A stretch of DNA of 26,417 bases, from contig JACSRH010000249.1 of assembly GCA_014879855.1 (NCBI GenBank), positions 1-26,417 of the forward strand, given 5' to 3'. Source of the DNA: Caldilineaceae bacterium (lineage in GTDB: Bacteria > Chloroflexota > Anaerolineae > Caldilineales > Caldilineaceae). Both the position numbers and the translations under genes were made by a program. The notes beneath the pieces are model-generated. The model worked only from the letters and a program-made list of their open reading frames with translations, was not told the DNA's origin and did not search any database. Numbering within the stretch: position 1 is the stretch's first letter; each line of letters starts with the position of its first letter. Positions 23,206-26,417 of this stretch are shown here, one piece after another.

Positions 23206-26013
23206 ATGACTGTCGACGAACTTCTGCGGCAACTGCGTGCGAACGCGCGCTTTATGAGCAAGGTCGCGGCGTGGCGCACTGTGCCGAGCCAGGCCGCACG
23301 CTATGCGCCGCTGCCCGCTGGCCTGCACCCTGCGCTCCCGGCGGCGTTGGCAATGCGTGGCATCGACCAACTCTACCAGCATCAGGCAGAGACGGTCGCC
23401 GCGGCGTTGCAGGGGAGGAATGTCGCGGTTGTGACGCCAACTGCCAGCGGCAAGTCACTCTGCTACAATCTGCCCGTTATGCACGCTTTGTTGACAGAGC
23501 CTGCCGCGCGTGCGCTCTATCTCTTCCCCACCAAGGCGCTTGCTCACGACCAGCTGGCCGAGTTGAACCGCCTGGCCGCCACGGTCGATCAGAATGCGGC
23601 AGCCAGCTCCCTGGCGCCGACCATCGCCGAGACAATTGCCGAGACAATCGCCGCCTATGATGGGGACACGCCTGCCGCACAGCGCAGCCGCATCCGCAAG
23701 CACAGCCGTTTGCTGCTTACCAACCCGGACATGCTGCACGCAGGGATTCTCCCCAACCACACCCAGTGGGCCGATTTTCTGGCCGGTCTGCGCTGGGTCG
23801 TGGTCGACGAGATGCATGTCTATCGCGGGGTCTTTGGCAGCCATGTCGCCAATGTGCTGCGCCGCCTCCAACGTCTCTGTCGCCATTACGGCAGCGCGCC
23901 GCGCTTTCTCTGCACGAGCGCCACCATCGCCAACCCCGCGCAGCTTGCTGAACGGCTGATCGAGCAGCCCGTGCAGGTGGTCGACCATTCTGGCGCGCCG
24001 CGCGGGGAAAAGCATGTGATTTTGCTCAACACGCCGCTGGTCGATGCTGAAAAAGGCATTCGCCGTGCGGCCACGCTGGAAGCTGCCGACCTGGCCGCCG
24101 ACTGCATCGCGGCCGATCTACAGACGATCGTCTTTGGCCGCTCGCGACTGACCACCGAGCTGCTGCTCACCTATCTGCGCGCCGGTTTGTTGCGCCGCCG
24201 CCAGCCCGCGTGGGATCAGCCGGCAGGGGAGGCGACAGACCCGTCGAAGCAAGGGAAAGGTCGCACAGCCGGCGCCGAACTCGTGCGCGGCTATCGGGGC
24301 GGCTATCTGCCCACCGAACGCCGCGCCATCGAAGCCGGCCTGCGCAGCGGCGCGGTGCGCGGCGTCGTGGCGACCAACGCGCTCGAACTGGGCATTGACA
24401 TCGGCGGGCTGGAAGCCGCGATCCTCTGCGGCTATCCCGGCAGCATCGCCAGCACCTGGCAGCAGATCGGCCGCGCCGGCCGCACGACTGATGCCGCAGT
24501 CGCGATGCTCGTCGCCACCGCCGGGCTGCTTGACCAATATGTCATCCAGCACGCCGAGTTCCTCTTTGAGCAGTCGCCCGAGCACGCGCTGATCAACCCC
24601 GACAACCTGATGCTGCTGGTCGACCACATGCGCTGCGCCGCGTCCGAACTTCCTTTTGGCGCCGGCGAGGGGTTTGGCGCCAGCCCGCATGTGGGCGATG
24701 TGCTCGCGCTGCTGCAAGAACAGGGCGAAGTGCACCAACACGGCGACCGCTTCTTCTGGAGCGGCGCCAGCCACCCCGCGCGGCAGGTGAGCTTACGCAG
24801 TGCGGGGGCGGATAGCGTGACAGTGCAGTCTGTACACGCCGATGCGGAGCAGCGAGAAGAGAGGGAGAAAGGGAAGCAGGGCAACGGGGGCGCGCAGGTG
24901 ATTGGGGAGGTGGATCAGGCAAGCGCAGAAGTGTTGGTGCATGACGGCGCCATCTATCTGCACGAAGGCCAGAGCTATCTGGTGCGCCGGCTCGATCTGG
25001 ACGCGCGGCACGCCGACGTGACAGCCGTCGATGTGGACTACTACACCGAGGCGATTGGCGAATCCGCGGTGGCGCCGCTTGTCTGCCATGCGGCGCGCAT
25101 GGCAACGCACAGTGTGGCCGCGCATGGCGACGTCGCCGTCCACTCCCAGGTGGTCGGCTACCGGCGCATCAAACGCGTGACGCATGAGACGCTCGGCGTT
25201 TATCCGCTGGAGTACGCACGGCGCACGCTGGAAACCAGCGCGTACTGGTGCGAGATCACGCGGGAAGTGCAACAGGCGCTGGAAGCGGCCGGTCTCTGGT
25301 TCGATTCGGTCAACGATTACGGCCCCAACTGGCAGGCGCAGCGGGCAATGGTGCGTGCGCGCGACCACTACCGGTGCAGCGCGTGCGGCGCGGCCGAGCC
25401 GCCCGGCCGCGAGCACGACGTGCACCACAAGATCCCTTTCCGCACCTACGGCTATGTGCCGGGGCTGAACGATTTCTACCTGATGGCGAACCGGCTGGAG
25501 AACCTGATGCTGCTCTGCCGGGCGTGTCATCGGCGGCTGGAGACAGCAGGACGCCTGGCCACCGGTCTGGATGGGCTGGCCTATGTGCTGGGCAACCTCG
25601 CGCCGCTGCACCTGATGTGCGACCGCTCTGATCTGGGCGTATACGTGGCGCGCGGCGTTGCCAGCGGTGCGCGCGCCGATGGCGCGCGCGCGCCGGCAAG
25701 ATCGCACCGCGCCGGACAGGATATTGATTTCTATGGGTCGCCGGCCGCCGCATCGCCGCCGCCTGACGACAAGCCGCCAGGCGACCTCACGCCGCGCGTC
25801 TATCTCTACGAGCGCACCCCGGCTGGCCTGGGCTTTAGCGCCTTGCTTTATGAACTGCACGAGCAGTTGCTCGCCGCGGCCCATGCGATCGTGCGCGGCT
25901 GTTCCTGCGCGCGCGGCTGCCCTGCCTGCGTCGGCCCGGTGCTGGACGAGCAGCCCGTGCAATTGGAGACCAAACGGCTGACGTTGGCGCTGCTGGCGCG
26001 GTTGGCGTCGTGA
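23206..26013 (+). CDS. MrfA/YprA-like DEXH helicase with an inserted HNH nuclease module
   Basis: The 935-aa protein is a superfamily-2 helicase of the MrfA (YprA) type with a C-terminal zinc-binding DUF1998 region; in Bacillus subtilis MrfA acts with nuclease MrfB in mitomycin-adduct repair. Motifs: HQAE (Q-like), Walker A PTASGK83S, DEMH (201-204), SAT (TSATIAN), LELGIDIG, QQIGRAGR (419-426). The last four zinc cysteines are C899, C901, C905 and C908 (CSCARGCPAC). Unusually, residues 716-777 form an HNH module: C724/C727, H740-H741, N762/N766, C771/C774-H775. It is inserted between the ETSAYWCEI strand and the GLDGLAYVL helix of the DUF1998 region. There are also in-frame low-complexity inserts near residues 340-355 and 543-563. 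Start ATG 23206 has no clear Shine-Dalgarno sequence. Confidence 0.9.
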   Translation: MTVDELLRQLRANARFMSKVAAWRTVPSQAARYAPLPAGLHPALPAALAMRGIDQLYQHQAETVAAALQGRNVAVVTPTASGKSLCYNLPVMHALLTEPAARALYLFPTKALAHDQLAELNRLAATVDQNAAASSLAPTIAETIAETIAAYDGDTPAAQRSRIRKHSRLLLTNPDMLHAGILPNHTQWADFLAGLRWVVVDEMHVYRGVFGSHVANVLRRLQRLCRHYGSAPRFLCTSATIANPAQLAERLIEQPVQVVDHSGAPRGEKHVILLNTPLVDAEKGIRRAATLEAADLAADCIAADLQTIVFGRSRLTTELLLTYLRAGLLRRRQPAWDQPAGEATDPSKQGKGRTAGAELVRGYRGGYLPTERRAIEAGLRSGAVRGVVATNALELGIDIGGLEAAILCGYPGSIASTWQQIGRAGRTTDAAVAMLVATAGLLDQYVIQHAEFLFEQSPEHALINPDNLMLLVDHMRCAASELPFGAGEGFGASPHVGDVLALLQEQGEVHQHGDRFFWSGASHPARQVSLRSAGADSVTVQSVHADAEQREEREKGKQGNGGAQVIGEVDQASAEVLVHDGAIYLHEGQSYLVRRLDLDARHADVTAVDVDYYTEAIGESAVAPLVCHAARMATHSVAAHGDVAVHSQVVGYRRIKRVTHETLGVYPLEYARRTLETSAYWCEITREVQQALEAAGLWFDSVNDYGPNWQAQRAMVRARDHYRCSACGAAEPPGREHDVHHKIPFRTYGYVPGLNDFYLMANRLENLMLLCRACHRRLETAGRLATGLDGLAYVLGNLAPLHLMCDRSDLGVYVARGVASGARADGARAPARSHRAGQDIDFYGSPAAASPPPDDKPPGDLTPRVYLYERTPAGLGFSALLYELHEQLLAAAHAIVRGCSCARGCPACVGPVLDEQPVQLETKRLTLALLARLAS

Positions 26014-26030
26014 AGTGTCCTGCGGCAACT

Positions 26031-26057
26031 GCTACAATCGGCGCGCTCTGGTATACT
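26031..26057 (+). promoter_or_regulatory. Two overlapping extended -10 elements before the last gene
   Basis: TGC-TACAAT ends at 26038 and TGG-TATACT ends at 26057. Both have the TGn extension and lack an obvious -35. Either would give a leader of about 60-80 bases to ATG 26125. Confidence 0.4.
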
Positions 26058-26124
26058 GAGATCGTTATCTGCACAGCGCAGCCAACGCCCATTCCAGCTT
26101 TATAAACGATCTTTTGGAGAATTT

Positions 26125-26417
26125 ATGTCAAAACAAACCAAGCAACTTTCTGCTCGCAAACGCCGCAATACTTTGCTTACCATTGCCCTGGTCATTGTCC
26201 TGCTCCACGGCATCTTGATGACTGCGATCTTCTGGACCGTGCGCCCCGACGTCGAGCGCAATCTGGGCAATGTCGCAGTCTGGATCATGCTGCTTTCCAG
26301 CGTGGCGGATGTCGTGGCGGCAATTGCCATGTGGTACTGGAAACGCTGGGGCATCTATCTCTACGGCGTCGCGGCAATTGGCGCGGCGATCGTCGCGGTG
26401 ATGGCAAGCGGCGATCT
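26125..26417 (+). CDS. Small integral membrane protein, 5' end only
   Basis: The reading frame is open from ATG 26125 to the end of the window (about 97 residues). A basic N-terminus (MSKQTKQLSARKRRN) is followed by three hydrophobic segments: about 16-38 (TLLTIALVIVLLHGILMTAI), 46-70 (LGNVAVWIMLLSSVADVVAA) and 75-95 (GIYLYGVAAIGAAIVAVMAS). GGAGA (26116-26120) precedes the start by 4 bases. I do not recognise a family; multi-pass membrane protein is all that can be said. Confidence 0.75.
   Translation, partial: MSKQTKQLSARKRRNTLLTIALVIVLLHGILMTAIFWTVRPDVERNLGNVAVWIMLLSSVADVVAAIAMWYWKRWGIYLYGVAAIGAAIVAVMASGD

Noticed and set aside
23460..23480. TGCTACAAT promoter-like sequence inside the helicase gene
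   Set aside because: It is inside a conserved coding segment (LCYNLP) and no gene begins after it.
23623..23653. Tandem 12-base repeat in the helicase (ATCGCCGAGACA, about 2.6 copies)
   Set aside because: It encodes the benign peptide IAETIAETIA within a helix-like stretch and is most simply replication slippage; not a regulatory or mobile element.
24793..26028. Minus-strand open frame of 411 codons
   Set aside because: It is the mirror of the helicase C-terminal half, where the sense frame has the zinc and HNH motifs.

Overview
The window looks like a chromosomal segment of a high-GC bacterium, most likely a member of the Chloroflexota (Caldilinea/Anaerolineae-like). This is inferred from very large secreted proteins with CSLREA/beta-helix/Ig-like architecture, C-termini ending in a YLP-type motif, GTG starts, and several extended -10 promoters close to start codons. 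No 16S or tRNA gene is present to prove it. There is no gene-free stretch longer than 300 bases.

Layout. (1) 1-343: 3' end of a HerA-like ATPase on the plus strand. (2) 432-17401: six large minus-strand genes for exported or membrane proteins. In order of transcription they are a 1929-aa surface protein (SdrD-B-like, TIG, beta-helix); a Tat-exported cupredoxin protein with a complete type-1 copper site; a Sec-exported cupredoxin protein; a 975-aa cupredoxin protein with four Ig-like repeats that has lost its copper ligands; a 194-aa membrane-anchored protein of unknown function; and a 1550-aa subtilase/beta-helix/degenerate-nuclease fusion. (3) 17595-19491: a two-component system (histidine kinase and OmpR-type regulator) transcribed divergently from the surface operon and plausibly controlling it. 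(4) 19586-22337: a minus-strand housekeeping operon with overlapping genes (metallophosphoesterase, HD hydrolase, rimO). (5) 22534-26417: plus-strand pdxH, an MrfA/YprA-like helicase with an HNH nuclease module inserted into it, and the 5' end of a small membrane protein.

The most interesting reading is that the three adjacent cupredoxin proteins are homologous and share out the copper ligands. The Tat protein supplies the type-1 site plus half of a trinuclear-type site (HTLHWHG and HCHVEDIEH..M). The next gene supplies the complementary pair of H-x-H motifs (HPHG and HNH) without a type-1 site. The third has almost none. This suggests a split, hetero-oligomeric multicopper oxidase on the cell surface, with scaffold or adhesin partners encoded in the same operon under a dedicated two-component system. 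A second oddity is the helicase with an embedded HNH domain. A third is the subtilase whose C-terminal nuclease-like domain has lost its catalytic residues.
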